From: Thamnidium elegans
Lineage: Eukaryota > Mucoromycota > Mucoromycetes > Mucorales > Mucoraceae
Length of the DNA stretch: 64,000 bases
Direction: 5' to 3'
NCBI GenBank assembly: GCA_025201345.1
Contig: JAIXMG010000009.1
Location: forward strand, 434,001-498,000
In this document: positions 11,010 through 23,809 of the stretch, in pieces
Numbering within the stretch: position 1 is the stretch's first letter
Layout: each line of letters begins with the position of its first letter
The notes under the pieces: generated by a model
The model's database searches: none
Told to the model about the DNA's origin: nothing
What the model saw: only the letters and a program-made list of their open reading frames with translations
Made by a program: the position numbers and the translations under genes

Positions 11010-13994
11010 TCACGAAATTTGGTTTTTAAGAAAGGCTAAAACAAGTGGTACCATTGAGTTTTGTACAACAAGTTTAACAATTTCATGGCCTCTTTTAGTT
11101 ACAACATTTGCAGTGGTACTCGTGGTAACTACGGAGTCTTCAGTTGTCTTCTTTTTTGGTAATAGTAACCGCATTGTTCTACCATGTCTAGTGTCATCAT
11201 AACTATCGATCGGTGAGATACTATTACTATCATTGGTTGTATTATTAGCTGTATTATTTGTCAATGCACTAGTTGCAGTAGTTGAAGTACGTGCTGTTCC
11301 CTTTTTAATCTCATCAGCCAACAAAACTTCTTTTAATACCTGCAATGCAACTCTTGACTCGGATGACATTTCAGACAGCTTCCTAGTATTTTCTTCATTC
11401 TTTTCTTCATTAATATTACCACAAAGCTTCTTTAAAGCTTGTAACCATTCAATTCTTTCTTCTTCGGTTTCAACACTAAAATTATATTTACGATTGACAG
11501 CGGAATCATCTTTACTTCTTTCTTCATCTTCATCTTCATCTTCATCTCGACTATCCTTTTCTTCTTCCTTTTCTTTTCCATCAACTTTCTTTATCTTCTT
11601 TTTAATAAACTTTTTTTCCTTCTTTTCATTTACTTGTTTAAATCCAATTTGAAATGTGTATCTCATAAAAGGCCTTTCAACTACAACACTCTTTGTTCTT
11701 GGTAAGGTTGGACTAACATAATTACCAGCATTATCACCAGTCTTTATAAACATGAGTGAAGTTCGTCCAAGTATATTTCCAGTAATTGTAAATGTTTGAA
11801 TGCAAGAATTCGAAAAATCTAATACATTTGGTTTAAACACTAAATCCTGTCCTCTTAATTTAATTTGCAACCCTTTATCTGGTGAAGGAATCGAAATAGT
11901 GATCGGATCTGATGGTGTTCCTTTCGTTAATCTGGTGGGTAGTCTATGCGGTATTACTGTAATAACTACATCTTGTGATCCTTGTTTAACAGAAGGCGAT
12001 ACAACTTTAGGTCTACCAATTCCCATATCAAATTGATTTGTAGGAATTCGTCTACCCGTTTTATTATCCCATCCCGTCTCTAACCTTTCTTCCATAATTG
12101 ACTTATACATTTCCTCCATAAATTCTCTTGGTACCAAATGATACTGATCGTAATAATTCCAACGTTCCAAAAATTCTTCTAAACTTGGTTGACTATTATT
12201 TCTTTCCTTTAACGACATGATATAATGTAAAGGTTCAACTGTAACACTGGTTCGATTATTATTACTATTGTTACTGGAAGTTGTAGCTGAAGAAGATGAT
12301 TTGTTTTGGATATAAGGTGATACATTACTCTTGTGATAATCAATAACACTCATTTTTCTTTTTGCTTGTCTATCTTGACGTTCTTTTAATTCACGAGCAT
12401 ACCAAAATACATCTCTTTCTGACGTAGCATCATACCAACATTCTGCATTTAAAAACAACATGGCAACCACTACCTTGACAACCATATCTTCATGAAATTT
12501 AATTACATTTTGGTTAGCATCATGCCATTTCTTTGCAAATCGTTCAATTAGGTATTCCAATGATTCCCAGTTACTAGGTAACCTAAATGTAGTCAATAAA
12601 ATACGTAATGCTTCATCCAACCTTAATCCAACCAATCTAAAGCATTCTAAAAATGCATCATAAACATCTGCATTCTTTAAATCTGACAAGTAATAACCTA
12701 ATTGTCTTCTATTTAAATCGGGAGTCTTGAATAAAAAGTTTGCGATTGAAAGTGGATCAAAGGTTAAAACACCTTTATCCACCAAGTATTGAATACCCAA
12801 GTTTGCATTAGTTTCGAATTTCCTTAAAGCAGAAGCCATGATTGGATGAATCTTTCTAGCGGGGGGTAAAATGGGTCTTCCATCTGATCCAATTTCAATG
12901 GTCTGAGAACTAGTTGAATAGTAATCTTCTTTAGAGATATAAAGAGTTAAGTTGGCCAACTGAACAATATTCTTTACTTGAAATAAAGAATCTTGATTGG
13001 GTCTAAATCTATATCTATTCTTTTCAATACTATTTCTAGCTGAAGTACTGACAATAATATTTTCATCCATAATTGGTTTACAAATCAGTAATAAGTCATT
13101 AAATAAAATCAAATATCGATCTTTGACAGTGTTTGCATTGACTACTTGAAACACAGGTGTTTGCAATAAATGTATACGAGGCGGACTAGGTAACGGTTTA
13201 GGTTGTTGTGTTGGTGGTTTAGAGATCAACATATTCTTTAATCTTTCGACAGATGGAGAAAACACGATTGGTTCCTGTTCTTCTTCATAGCTCTCTGGAT
13301 TATAGATATCAAATACGGAATCATTTCCTGTTGTTACATTTGGAAAAGCCAGTGGTGATCTAGATCTACGAACTCTTTGATTTAACGGTAATAACAATTT
13401 ATCTCGACTTGCATTACTGCATTCTTCTTCGTCTGATAGTTCAATATCACTATCTTCAGCTCTTTGTTTTTGCCCCTTTTCAGGAGTTAAATGAGTCTTT
13501 TTAACAAAATCAGGCGAAGAAACAATCCCACCATCTTCTTCATCTTCACTCAACATCCGAATATTACTGCTATTATTTAAAGTTCTTTCTTTTTCATAGC
13601 GATGATGCAACGACTTGTACAAAGCTCCATCATGAAAATGCGATGCTGCTTCAGCCGCTGTTGAAAAAGAGGGCGTAATAAAAGGCGACATGCCATAATA
13701 AGAGTCGAAATCAAACGAGCCAGGTGAAGAAGAATCTTCAGAAGGTCTAACTTTATCCCAAGTGGAAAATGAACTAGGTACTGCTACACCGCGTTCAATT
13801 AACCTTTGGGTGAAAGAAGGACCGCCTCCACTACTTCCTAAAGAACTAGTTGAGCCTTTACGTGTATTGGCTGAATTATGAAAGAGGTTTGCATCCAATG
13901 TACCAGGTTTAGCGTAAATGGTTGTTTCACGATGAGAACTAGGCTTAATTGGTGTAGGTTCTACTGTTATATTATCTTCTTGATTATCCTCCAT
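11010..13994 (-). CDS. Sec7-domain protein with PH regions (putative ARF exchange-factor homologue, catalytic glutamate replaced)
   Basis: This is a single-exon gene of about 994 residues. I chose the ATG at 13992-13994 (MEDNQEDNITVEP) because the in-frame extension upstream is a phenylalanine-rich run typical of translated poly-T. Low-complexity, phospho-site-rich sequence fills residues 1-280. A PH-like strand pattern is near 291-365 (DRYLILFNDLLLICKP). A Sec7 domain spans about 405-640 with FLFKTPDLNRRQLGYYL and RLDEALRILLTTFRLP, and is split by a serine/asparagine insert. A second PH-type region is at about 760-855, ending ERIEWLQALKKL. Sec7 domains normally exchange nucleotide on ARF GTPases at Golgi or plasma membranes. 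Here the conserved FRLPGE motif reads FRLPSN and LNTDLH reads LNAECW, so exchange activity is doubtful. The family call is solid; activity is inference. Confidence 0.82.
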   Translation of the reverse strand: MEDNQEDNITVEPTPIKPSSHRETTIYAKPGTLDANLFHNSANTRKGSTSSLGSSGGGPSFTQRLIERGVAVPSSFSTWDKVRPSEDSSSPGSFDFDSYYGMSPFITPSFSTAAEAASHFHDGALYKSLHHRYEKERTLNNSSNIRMLSEDEEDGGIVSSPDFVKKTHLTPEKGQKQRAEDSDIELSDEEECSNASRDKLLLPLNQRVRRSRSPLAFPNVTTGNDSVFDIYNPESYEEEQEPIVFSPSVERLKNMLISKPPTQQPKPLPSPPRIHLLQTPVFQVVNANTVKDRYLILFNDLLLICKPIMDENIIVSTSARNSIEKNRYRFRPNQDSLFQVKNIVQLANLTLYISKEDYYSTSSQTIEIGSDGRPILPPARKIHPIMASALRKFETNANLGIQYLVDKGVLTFDPLSIANFLFKTPDLNRRQLGYYLSDLKNADVYDAFLECFRLVGLRLDEALRILLTTFRLPSNWESLEYLIERFAKKWHDANQNVIKFHEDMVVKVVVAMLFLNAECWYDATSERDVFWYARELKERQDRQAKRKMSVIDYHKSNVSPYIQNKSSSSATTSSNNSNNNRTSVTVEPLHYIMSLKERNNSQPSLEEFLERWNYYDQYHLVPREFMEEMYKSIMEERLETGWDNKTGRRIPTNQFDMGIGRPKVVSPSVKQGSQDVVITVIPHRLPTRLTKGTPSDPITISIPSPDKGLQIKLRGQDLVFKPNVLDFSNSCIQTFTITGNILGRTSLMFIKTGDNAGNYVSPTLPRTKSVVVERPFMRYTFQIGFKQVNEKKEKKFIKKKIKKVDGKEKEEEKDSRDEDEDEDEERSKDDSAVNRKYNFSVETEEERIEWLQALKKLCGNINEEKNEENTRKLSEMSSESRVALQVLKEVLLADEIKKGTARTSTTATSALTNNTANNTTNDSNSISPIDSYDDTRHGRTMRLLLPKKKTTEDSVVTTSTTANVVTKRGHEIVKLVVQNSMVPLVLAFLKNQIS

Positions 13995-14323
13995 AATGTA
14001 TATATGTATATGTTGTGGGGTATAATTGTAATGGACAAGAAAGAAAAAAATAATGAAAAAAAAAAATAGTAACCCGTACAAAACGCGGAGTTTTGATAAC
14101 AAATGAAAATGTACCTTTCGCGTGCATTTATGGAAACTTTTGGTAAGGTCTCAAAATGATGCGTTACTTTTTAATAAAGTAGAAAAAAAAAAAAAAGGAT
14201 GCGTATATTTATATAAAAAAAGGACATAGAGAAAATAAAGTGGTAAGATTACATATATATATATAATAGGATAATACTATTTTTTTTTTTTTTTTTTGGT
14301 TTTGTTGTTATAATTTGTTTGTT
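13995..14323. other. Intergenic spacer between Sec7/PH gene and myosin gene
   Basis: About 330 bp holding the 5' flank of the Sec7/PH gene and the 3' flank of the myosin gene. It contains poly-A and poly-T runs and no gene. Confidence 0.5.
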
Positions 14324-17300
14324 TTACATGGAATCCATGCGTTGTGGTCTTTGCTTTTCAGACAAGTTTATCAATGCAATTAACTTTTGAACGTTTTGCA
14401 AGTTTAACTAAAGAAAATAAGAATTAGATACGTGAGCTTTTTTTTTATAAAAAAAAAAGATGTTAACCACTTACGTAAGCTGGGATATAGGAACTGGCAG
14501 TGACGTTATGAGGCTCAGGTTGATCATATTCACTATCTTCAATAGATACATTATCTAACAATAGTATGTCACCTGTATCACTACTGCTAACACGAGAAGC
14601 AATAGCTCTCAAGATATCATTACCAATAGGATCCTATATATAACAAAGAAAATTAGTAAGCACTAATGTATAAAAAAAAATAACATTATGCGTACCTCAT
14701 AATCAGCGACACTATAATTTTGAATCAGTTTTTGAACTTGAGTAGGTGCAAGGAACCAACAAACATCATAAATAATTTTAATATCTTCTAAAGTAGCCTT
14801 CTTTAATTGTAATAGCTTTGTAGCTTGCATCAAGTGTTCCAACTGGTTGGTTGCTTCAGATACATCATGTGCTTTACACCATTCTTCAAGTCTAGTGATA
14901 TTATATTGAATTTGCATAGCTAAAAATAAACCATTTAGTTTAAATGTAAACCCCCCCCCCTTTATAATTTAAACTTACCTCTCTTCCAAGAGTTAAAGTT
15001 ACGTCTCATAACAAGATCATTAAAGGTAGTGATTCCAATTAATTTTAACAATTCTGTCAAGACTTGTTCCATGACATAGGGCTCAACATAATAGCTCGTC
15101 ATGGTACGATAAATACGGTTCAAGAAATTCAACAAGTCATCCATAGAGAAAGCGGGTTGATTATTACTGGACAAGATCTTACCAAAGAATCGGTTTGAAT
15201 CACTAGCAATAAACCCAGGTAACGATTGATTTTCGATTACAGCCGGAATGGCCATCTTGTTTAATTTCTTTTTTAATTCGGATAACCAATGATGATAGAT
15301 ATTATCTTGAAGACATTGTAATTCGAATTTCATGGTTGAAACAAGCTTTTCGAAGTCATGCCAACCTACTGCACGACGGCCATGAATAGAATTATAATGC
15401 ATTTCTCTTTCAAGTTCTTGTTCTACAGAATAAACAAGAGAGAGTAATTCATGTGTGTTGGATAACCAATAAGAACAAGGAACAATAGTTTCTTCTCCAG
15501 TAAAAGACTAACATAATAATATTTAGTATATCTTACATCATATATATATATATATATAAACTTACCAAGCAATCCTTTTGAATAGTATCCATAGCTCTAA
15601 ACAATAATCTCTCAGATTCAACCAAGTACCCAAGACGCCACATTTGAGTAACACATTTACCAATGATATGAACAGGAAACAAGACTTCTTCACGCGCAGG
15701 TAACTTTTGCATATCGGGAGGAACGATCTTTAAAGTACTAATTAAACCTTCAATGATTTCTTCTTCTAATAATTCGGAATCCTGTAACAATAAATTGATA
15801 GCATCTTCAGGGTTTCCAATTCTATCTGCATCCAAACTACCTCTTTGACCAAACTGTTTAGGTACCATTTGATCAGGCTCAGCATAAACAACTTTAGTAG
15901 GGGGTTTATCCGGTCTTCTCTCACCAATGCTACTACGACGCATGTTATTTCCAAGCGCACTAGGGGATCGTCCACGAGGATCGGCGCTGGGCGACCTACC
16001 ACGTCCATAATTATCGGGTGACATACCACGTCCACCTCCACCACGTTGAGGTGATAATGTACGATAAGCATTGATCGAGTTTTGACGTTTAGGATGGTTC
16101 TTTAAAGATTGTGATAGTTGAGCCTTAAGAGCTACGATCTGACTCTTGAGCTCAGCTACATCGGGTTCATCGCCACTAACAGAGAAAGCACCACCAGGAC
16201 TTACGGGGGACCTCATCAACTGCTGATTATTAGATTGTTTTAATTTAGTGATTTCTTCTTTTTGACGAGCTAAATCTTCAGTTAATCTAGCAATCTCACC
16301 ATCTTGTTTCTTGATACGATCCAAAGAATTTCTATATTCCGTTTGTAAGCCGTTACGTTCAGTTTGTAATGCCTCGAGTTGAACTTCTAAATGTGAGGGA
16401 CTCTCTAAATCCTTTTCAAGGGATTTGGCTTTTGAATCTAATTTTTCATACCTATCAGACCAAGACTTCACTTGCATCTCCAAATCATTTGCCTTGTTTC
16501 TCATTAGATCCTTTTCATCCTTGTATTGAGTTACACTTTGAGTTAATTCAACCACTTTACTTTCCAATCGGTAAGATACTTCCTTAAAGTGATTAGCTGA
16601 TTTAGCATCGTGTTTTAGTGATACCAATTGCTTGCGAGCCAAGTAGCGACGAGAGATAGTTTGAAGTCGGATCATATAATTACGTTTAACCAAGAACTCT
16701 TTACGGACAATCCAACCACGTAACAAACTTTGAATCTTGATAGCGGCAAAGTGTTCACGAATATGTGCAAAAGATTTACGAGTCAAATGTGCTTTACAGG
16801 CAGCTTGCAATTGAATGACAAATTGACGTTGTTGTAAATAACGTTTGCGTTGAATATATCTACGCCATTGAGTTTGAATCTTGATGGCTGCAATATCTTG
16901 ACGAATTAATTCTAATTTACGTTCACCCATCTTTTGTCTTGCTACTCTTTGTAATCGAGAGATCAAATCTAATTTACGAAGATAACCGATACGAACAATA
17001 AAACGTCTCATATTCTTTTGAAGTAAAATGGTACATTCATCCCAACGTTCACGTCTACATTTTTCAAGATAAGCAAGCTACTATAATAGTTAATAATTAA
17101 ATTGAAACAACCTCCCCCTACCCCTCTCTCTCTCTCCTCTTTCCTCTTTTTTTTTCTTCCCTCCTTTTATATATATATATATGTATTACCTGGCCAGCGC
17201 GGAAAAAGATCTTGGTAAGACCGATTTGGTACTTATCAGTATCTTTAATATACTTGTCCAAAATAACGTTACATAATTTGTTAATATCAGGACTACGATT

Positions 17301-17608
17301 AGGATCCCAATATTGCGAATTGACGAGTGCATAAAATCTAATATACTAGGAGTAAATATAACCCGCTATACATGCATATACACATATACTTTTACCTTTC
17401 AGCAAAGTCTTCAAATGTCCATCTTGAAGGATAACCAGCGCAACTAATATGAATTGTTTCTAACACACCACAAGCACGTAATTGAGATAAAACCATATTA
17501 GGTTCAAAACCCCAAGGAACCTTTCCTTCGTTTGGTTTAATACAACGAATATAATGTACATTTGTTTTACTAATGGTATCCATCAAACTAATTAAAGATA
17601 GCTATATA

Positions 17609-17639
<31 letters not shown>

Positions 17640-19988
17640 TATTAGTAAATGTTTTAAGTTTCTCTCTCCTTTTTTTTTTCTTCTTACCTTGAAAATGGAA
17701 CCTAAAGTAGGTTTTTTAGCAATACCCATACCCATCTTTTTGACAGGAGCAGGCTTTGATTCTTGACTAGCAGCAGAAGCAGCAGCGGTAGCAGTAGCCA
17801 ACATATCGACCAAGAAGGGAGAATCGGCGTTTTGTAACAATGTCAAGAGTTCATCAGGTACAGTATCCTTATTTTTATCAATAAAGCCTTCAGAATCATA
17901 TTCGACTGGATGAGCATAATGAACGACGGTGAAAGCACTATTAGAGAATCTTGGCTTTTTAAAATAATCTTTATACTTTGGATCGGAAAAGTTTGCAAAT
18001 AACTTATTACAGAAGCCTTGATCCGTACCAGATGGCATTCTTGATTCTTCGTCTAATAAAGACAATATACCCAATTTTGATTCAATGACTTCAATACACT
18101 TTTGATTATCACTGAAATCAATAAACTTCCAATCGATTTTCTCCTTGACATATTCTTCTTGTTCCAATTTAAATACATGTTGATTAAATTGTTGCTGTAA
18201 TTTTTCATTTGCATAATTAATACAAAATTGTTCGAACGAATTCTTTTTAAAATGTTCAAAACCGTAAATATCCAATACACCAATAAATGTTTCTACAAGG
18301 CCTTCGATCTGACAAGACAAACTATCATTGACAACTTTAACAAGCCAATCAAACAAACTAGCATAAATGTACTTGGCAACGGAATCTCGGACAACAGTAG
18401 CTTGCACAGGGCTTAAATTGGATACAATCTTTTCATTCCTCGTAATCATTTGTTTACGAACCAACCACTTTCTAAACTCGGAAGTTTTGATACCAAGTAA
18501 CTTTGTTGCAGTAATCAAAGCTGGTTGATCTTCGGATAATGTAGCATCGTTACGTCCACCAATTTCGATATTACCAATATGAAGTAACGCAGCCAACAAT
18601 TTAAAGATATGCCATTGCGATTCAACAGCAATACCGACCAACGAAAGAGATTTTTGTGTTGATTCGAATTCGGCAACATCATCTACACCAGGAATAGATC
18701 CAACACCACTTTGATTTAAATAATGAAATTTGCTCCATTCACCCAGCTCAAGATGTTTACGTTCATTAATAGGTGCGCCAACACAAAGTTGATAAAAGAT
18801 ATGATAATTTCTTTCAGCTTCGGGCTGAAAGATTAATCTGGATCTTTCCAATAAATAGGTTCTGATTTTGGCACCAACAATATTTTGTCGATTATCAAAT
18901 TGAATCTAATATAACATATTTAGGGTACTATTTTTTTTTTTTTTTTTTTACAAGTGTGTGTATGTACTTACTTCGATATATTTACCAAATCTTGAACTGT
19001 TATTATTTCTTGTTGTCTTTGCATTACCAAATGATTCCATGATTGGATTTGTGGCTAAATAAATAAATAAATAGTAGGTGGTACAAGTCAGGGCTTAGTT
19101 CGATTTTTTTTTTAAAAATAAAAAAAATAATTACCCATAATTTGCTCTTCTACCTCTGTCATTCCCTGTGTTACATCTTTTATTTTACCAGAGTCTTTAT
19201 CATCTGCAGTGGCAAAGTATCTCATAATATGTGTAGCTGATACAGTTTTACCAGCACCACTAAAAATAAATAAAAATGTTTACTTTTCTCCACATGATGA
19301 CAACAAAAAAAAAAATACCTTTCACCAGAAACAACAACTGTTTGATTGGATTTTTCTCTGACCATGCATCTGTAAGCATCTTCTGCAATTGCAAATAAAT
19401 GAGGTTCCAATTCACCGCGCCTTTTACCCGAATATTGTTGAATGATATCTGGTTCGTATAACGGAACACTGGCAAACGGATTTGCAGCGATCAAGACAAT
19501 ACCGGAATAAGTATAAATATTACGTTGAAAATAACGAGTCCGAATAGTATTTAAAACTGTATATATATAAAAAAAATAAATAAGAAAACACAATAAAAAT
19601 AATATAAATATATTTTACCTGAAGGTTCGTTCAAGTAACTCAAATCAGTTAAATCCTCGGTATTTTCTAACCTGGGAGGATTTCTTAAAGGTGGTAAATT
19701 TGCACCTTTTTGTTTTTCAAGTAAAGCAAAAGTACTTTCAAAGATATGCTCCTACAAAACAACAACATTTAATCCTTTTGTTTTTTATATATATACGAAT
19801 TGTTTTTTTTTTACTCTTCCGTCATCCTTGTCATCTTGAAATAAAATTTTTACGCCTGTTCCTGATTCTTCTTTTGAAATAACAGATGCTGAAACCCAAG
19901 CCTCATCTTCGTCTTCAAACCAGGCTTTGGTACCTTTTATAAATACTTGCACTGCCTGTGCAACTCCCGAAGATAACGTATCGGCCAT
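14324..19988 (-). CDS. Class V myosin heavy chain (cargo-transport motor), about 13 exons
   Basis: This actin motor moves vesicles and organelles. Starting at ATG 19986-19988 ([20 protein letters not shown]), the order is an SH3-like N-terminus and a motor domain. The P-loop is split by an intron (VVVSGE at 19320, then SGAGKT at 19259). Switch I is [20 protein letters not shown], switch II is LDIYGFEHF, and the actin-binding part contains [12 protein letters not shown]. Six or so IQ motifs lie at 16990-16640 ([16 protein letters not shown] and similar). A coiled coil at about 16600-16080 includes an SPGGAFS/RGRSPSA-type linker. The dilute (DIL) globular tail is at about 15780-14470. The last exon ends [13 protein letters not shown] with the stop at 14324-14326. 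An alanine-rich insert with [11 protein letters not shown] near 17700-17800 fits loop 2. The product is about 1,550 residues, normal for fungal Myo2/Myo5-type motors. Confidence 0.95.
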
Positions 19989-21454
19989 GTATAAACTATC
20001 CTCTCTTTTTAATAAAAAAAAAAAAAAAAAGAAAGAAAAAGAGAAAAGAAGAAGTAAAAAAAATAAATAAAGATGTAAGCCAACAAAAAACAAAGCCAGT
20101 TGATGGTAGTACAAGCTTCTTACTTCCGGCAACAGGAATATTAACAGTAGAAAAAAAAAAAAAAAAAAAAAAAAACTTTATTTTTTAGGGTCGAACAGTA
20201 ACAAAAAGGTTAAAATGACTACAGTAGAACGTAAAAAAATAAAAAAAAAAAAAAAAAACTCACGTTGGTTTTAATGAAACGCACGTACATCAAATGTTCT
20301 AACTTTTTTTATCTCTGGAAACAATAGATACGAGTTTCTGTTTACATGATTATATGTGAAATTACGATGAGTTTTTAAGGGGATAAAAAATTCTAGTAAA
20401 ATGAAATTGCGGCAATGGAAAAAAAAAGGACTCCCTATATGTAAAAAGGACTTTTTCTTTTTCTTTTTTTTTTTTTTTTTCTTTTTTTTTGCATTCCACT
20501 TCTCTGTAAACTCGTTTATGTAGATGACTAATAAAGAATAAATATCTCGAAACGCTCAATTACGTAGTGAGGGGAAGCAACTGTCAATGCTAATTAGGGA
20601 AACTGATTCTCCTATCACGACTAGTAAACCGGATTTTTTTATATGTATAAAAGAGGCAAAATACTCTTAAATCAGACTGCCAAGTGACTAAAATAAAATA
20701 GTGACCCTATATATTGACACTTCCTTACAGACTTGGTCTGTCAAGAAGAAATGAAGAAAATAAGTTATATAAAAAAAAAATAATTAAAGGAGAATCTCAT
20801 ACTGGTATTGAATAAAGAAAACAAGTTTTTAATAAGCTTTTTTTTTCTGCCCCTTTTTTTTTCGTTTTTTTTTTCCTAAAAAATTAAAATAAAAAATATA
20901 TCAAGTTTACATACTTGACAAGGAAATAGTAAATGTCATTATACATATTAAAAAAGATGTTTAGGTTGTATAATATACCAGTAATTTGCAACATATAATG
21001 TTCTTTAATGCCCTTTACTCTATATTTATACCTGTATGTATAACCGTAATCCCTTTCAAAGTAAAAAAAAACCCCCCAAAAAAATATTTCATGTCACAAC
21101 TAGGCTTCTCTATACAAAAGAAAAAATCTTAAAAAGATCTTAAAAGATATATAAATATATTACCAAGATTAAAAGATGAAATATGTAATGTACAGTAAAT
21201 CATTACTTTACTACCTATGAGAACAAATTATCCAAAAAGTCAATTTTATAACGATATTTTCATTTTTACTAGACAGCCCCTCTCAGAACATGTTTTTCCT
21301 AGTCATTATACCCTACATTTGCATTGTTTAATTCCATAATCTCTGTTTATTTATAGAGAAGTATATTATTCCAACAATGATACTGCATTATATATATATG
21401 AATAAGAAGAAGAAGGGAGATTCTTTCTCTTTATATCTTTATAAAAAAAGCTTG

Positions 21455-21500
<46 letters not shown>

Positions 21501-22472
21501 GACAAGGAGATAATACTCATGAGTACAACGAAACAATAGGTCATTATTATTGTTTTATATATAATGCACGCACCCAAAATATCAAAATAAGGGAGAAGAA
21601 CAATAATAAATAAACAAAGTATCGTGTATCTAGATTTGTGACAATGTAAGAGGTCTGTGTTATTTATTTAATCAATTCAGAGGGATAGAAAAAGTTGGAT
21701 AAAAAAAAGAAAAAAGGAGGCAAAAAAGAAAAAAATATATACACCAGCTTCTAAGTTTCTCGGTTATTCCCCCGAGTTCTTCTTGTTCTATGAATTTAAT
21801 GATCTCCATAGTACATAACAAGTATAATAGATTTAACCCGTTTAATAAGTAATAATTCATATCGATTATATAAATTACTTAATACAACAATTATAAGAAT
21901 ACCATATTTGTATATATTATATAATTGTACGCTATTTTTAAAGAGCGTATACCAATATCTTCTATTCAAATCTCCCCCCTCCCCTCCCTCGTTCTTGGAG
22001 TACGAACAAGCTTACATAAATCAAGATTAGCATTTTTTTTTTCATCTACTCCTTGTTGCACTTATCTGTTTTAGCTTTTTATGTACTCGATCAATTATAT
22101 TTTAATTAACTGTGCAAAATGACGTTGTAAATGTAAATATTAAAAAAACGTACTAGTTTAACAAAGCAACTCGTTAGAAATAAAAATCAGATAAAAATGT
22201 ATCTACACTATAAAGGGAGAAATCTAGGATTCTTATAGCATTATATATGTATGCTTATCCTTACAAACCATTAGACTGACCTACATACATTGATTCGTAT
22301 TGTAGCCACAATTACTTAAACAACAATTCCCTTTTTCAACATACCATACCATTTACATAAACCAACTTTTTCACTCTCTTTGAGGAGTATATCTAATTCT
22401 ACCAATCCCCTATTTCCCTTATATTATACTAACCCGAAGATATGGATTTCGTGTCCATCTTTTTTTGACTGG

Positions 22473-22504
<32 letters not shown>

Positions 22505-23227
22505 AAAACAGTTTAAAATTATAGTTATACAAACAAACAAGAAAATATATTAATGTAAATAGTGTACAAACAAACAAACAACAATGCAGGAGTCAAGTTT
22601 TATATAAAAGAGAAGAAAAAGTATAGGAGCTTTGTGTCGTTTTTTATATTGTCAAGTAAAAATATTATTCTGCGCGGAATAACATAAAAAACGACTATTT
22701 TTTTTTTCTTTTTTTCAAGGGGTGAACAAGAGACGCACCAAGAATAATTTATAATGGCTTTTTATTAAAAGGGGTAAACAATGGAAAGAAAAAGAGTTGC
22801 ACAAGAAAGACGAATAAATAAAGTTGGATATATATTAAATTGGCATATACAAATATATAATAGTATGTAGCATAATAAGAAGCATGATAAAAGAAAAAGA
22901 AAAGAAAATGATAAACATAATAGACGAAATTACAAGAAAAGAGAGAGAGAGAGAGAGAGAGAGTGTGTGTGTGTGTGTGAGAGAGAGAGAGTGAGCGAGT
23001 GATTTTTTTTTTTGGCTGTTGCTGTTGCTGTTGCTGCTGTTGTTGTTGTTGTTGTTGTTGTTGCTAAAAGGAAGGCATCAAAGACTTTTTGTTTTTTTTT
23101 GTTTTTTTCTTTTTCTTTTTCTTTTTTTTTTTTTTTCTTTTTTTTTTCTTTTTGGTTATATGTATATATATATAGTTTTTTTTGTTGTTGTGTTTTTTGT
23201 TGTTGTTGTTGCTGTTGTTATGGGGTT
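19989..23227. other. Gene-free stretch of 3.2 kb, low-complexity
   Basis: I see no gene. The stretch carries many homopolymer runs, including a run of about 36 A at 21458-21494 and A runs near 20150-20175 and 22472-22500, plus pyrimidine tracts. It should include the myosin promoter at the left and a long 3' region of the homeobox gene at the right. The open frames here are translated A, T or GT repeats. Confidence 0.6.
22938..22995. repeat. Compound GA/GT dinucleotide microsatellite
   Basis: A (GA)n run passes into (GT)n and back to (GA)n. It is followed by T, TTG and TTGCTG-type runs to about 23063. It lies about 230 bp downstream of the homeobox stop codon, so it may be in that gene's 3' UTR. 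Confidence 0.9.
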
Positions 23228-23809
23228 TTAATAATCTCTGTAAGGAAGATGATCGATAGAATTTGGACTAGGATATGATAATGTTGGAGGACTACAATGT
23301 TGTGGTGGAGAAACAAGTCTTAATGGAGGTAAAGAGAAATTGGATTGATCTTGAAAGTGATGAAAACGTAAATCAGTTGGAGGGGATCTAGGTGGAGAAA
23401 TGGGAGGAAGGTAAAAGGAAGTAGGTGAATCAGGTGTATGGCGTCCACGAGAACGAAGTGCTTGACGTTTATTTTGAAACCAAATTTGTACAGTACGCGG
23501 ACTCATGCCCAATTGTTTTCCAAGTTCAATACGGATTTCTGTTGAAGGAAAGTAAGTTTGAGCGAATATATGATTTAAAACGACCAATTGATTAGGTGAA
23601 GCTCTCTTTCTTTTTGCCTTTAAATTACGTTCATGAACTGCTGCAGCTGAGTTATTGTAATAATGATGATTTGGAGTAGGAGATGTTAATAAATTTGCAA
23701 TGTTAAGTACTGACGATGAAGAACGAGAGGCGGTAGAAGTAGCATTATTATTGTTATTATTCAAAAAAAGATCAGAAAGAGGAGGTAAAGTGCAAGTAGA
23801 GGAATGCAT
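23228..23809 (-). CDS. Homeodomain transcription factor
   Basis: An intronless frame of 193 residues starts at MHSSTCTLPPLSDLFLNN. The homeodomain occupies roughly residues 64-124. It begins KAKRKRASPNQLVVLNHIF and ends with the recognition helix RTVQIWFQNKRQALRSR, which has the invariant W, F and N. It is a 60-residue typical domain, not the three-residue-extended TALE type. The tail is proline/serine-rich (PPISPPRSPPTD). WFQNKRQ-type helices are common in fungal homeobox factors related to Yox1/Pho2; I cannot assign an orthologue. It sits in a large non-coding region, as is common for regulated factors. Confidence 0.88.
   Translation of the reverse strand: MHSSTCTLPPLSDLFLNNNNNNATSTASRSSSSVLNIANLLTSPTPNHHYYNNSAAAVHERNLKAKRKRASPNQLVVLNHIFAQTYFPSTEIRIELGKQLGMSPRTVQIWFQNKRQALRSRGRHTPDSPTSFYLPPISPPRSPPTDLRFHHFQDQSNFSLPPLRLVSPPQHCSPPTLSYPSPNSIDHLPYRDY

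Noticed and set aside
13996..14102. Upstream extension of the Sec7/PH frame to 14102
   Set aside because: The extra residues are mostly translated poly-T (phenylalanine run); the ATG at 13994 is a better start.
23012..23278. Frames rich in valine, leucine and phenylalanine
   Set aside because: Translated microsatellite and poly-T downstream of the homeobox gene.
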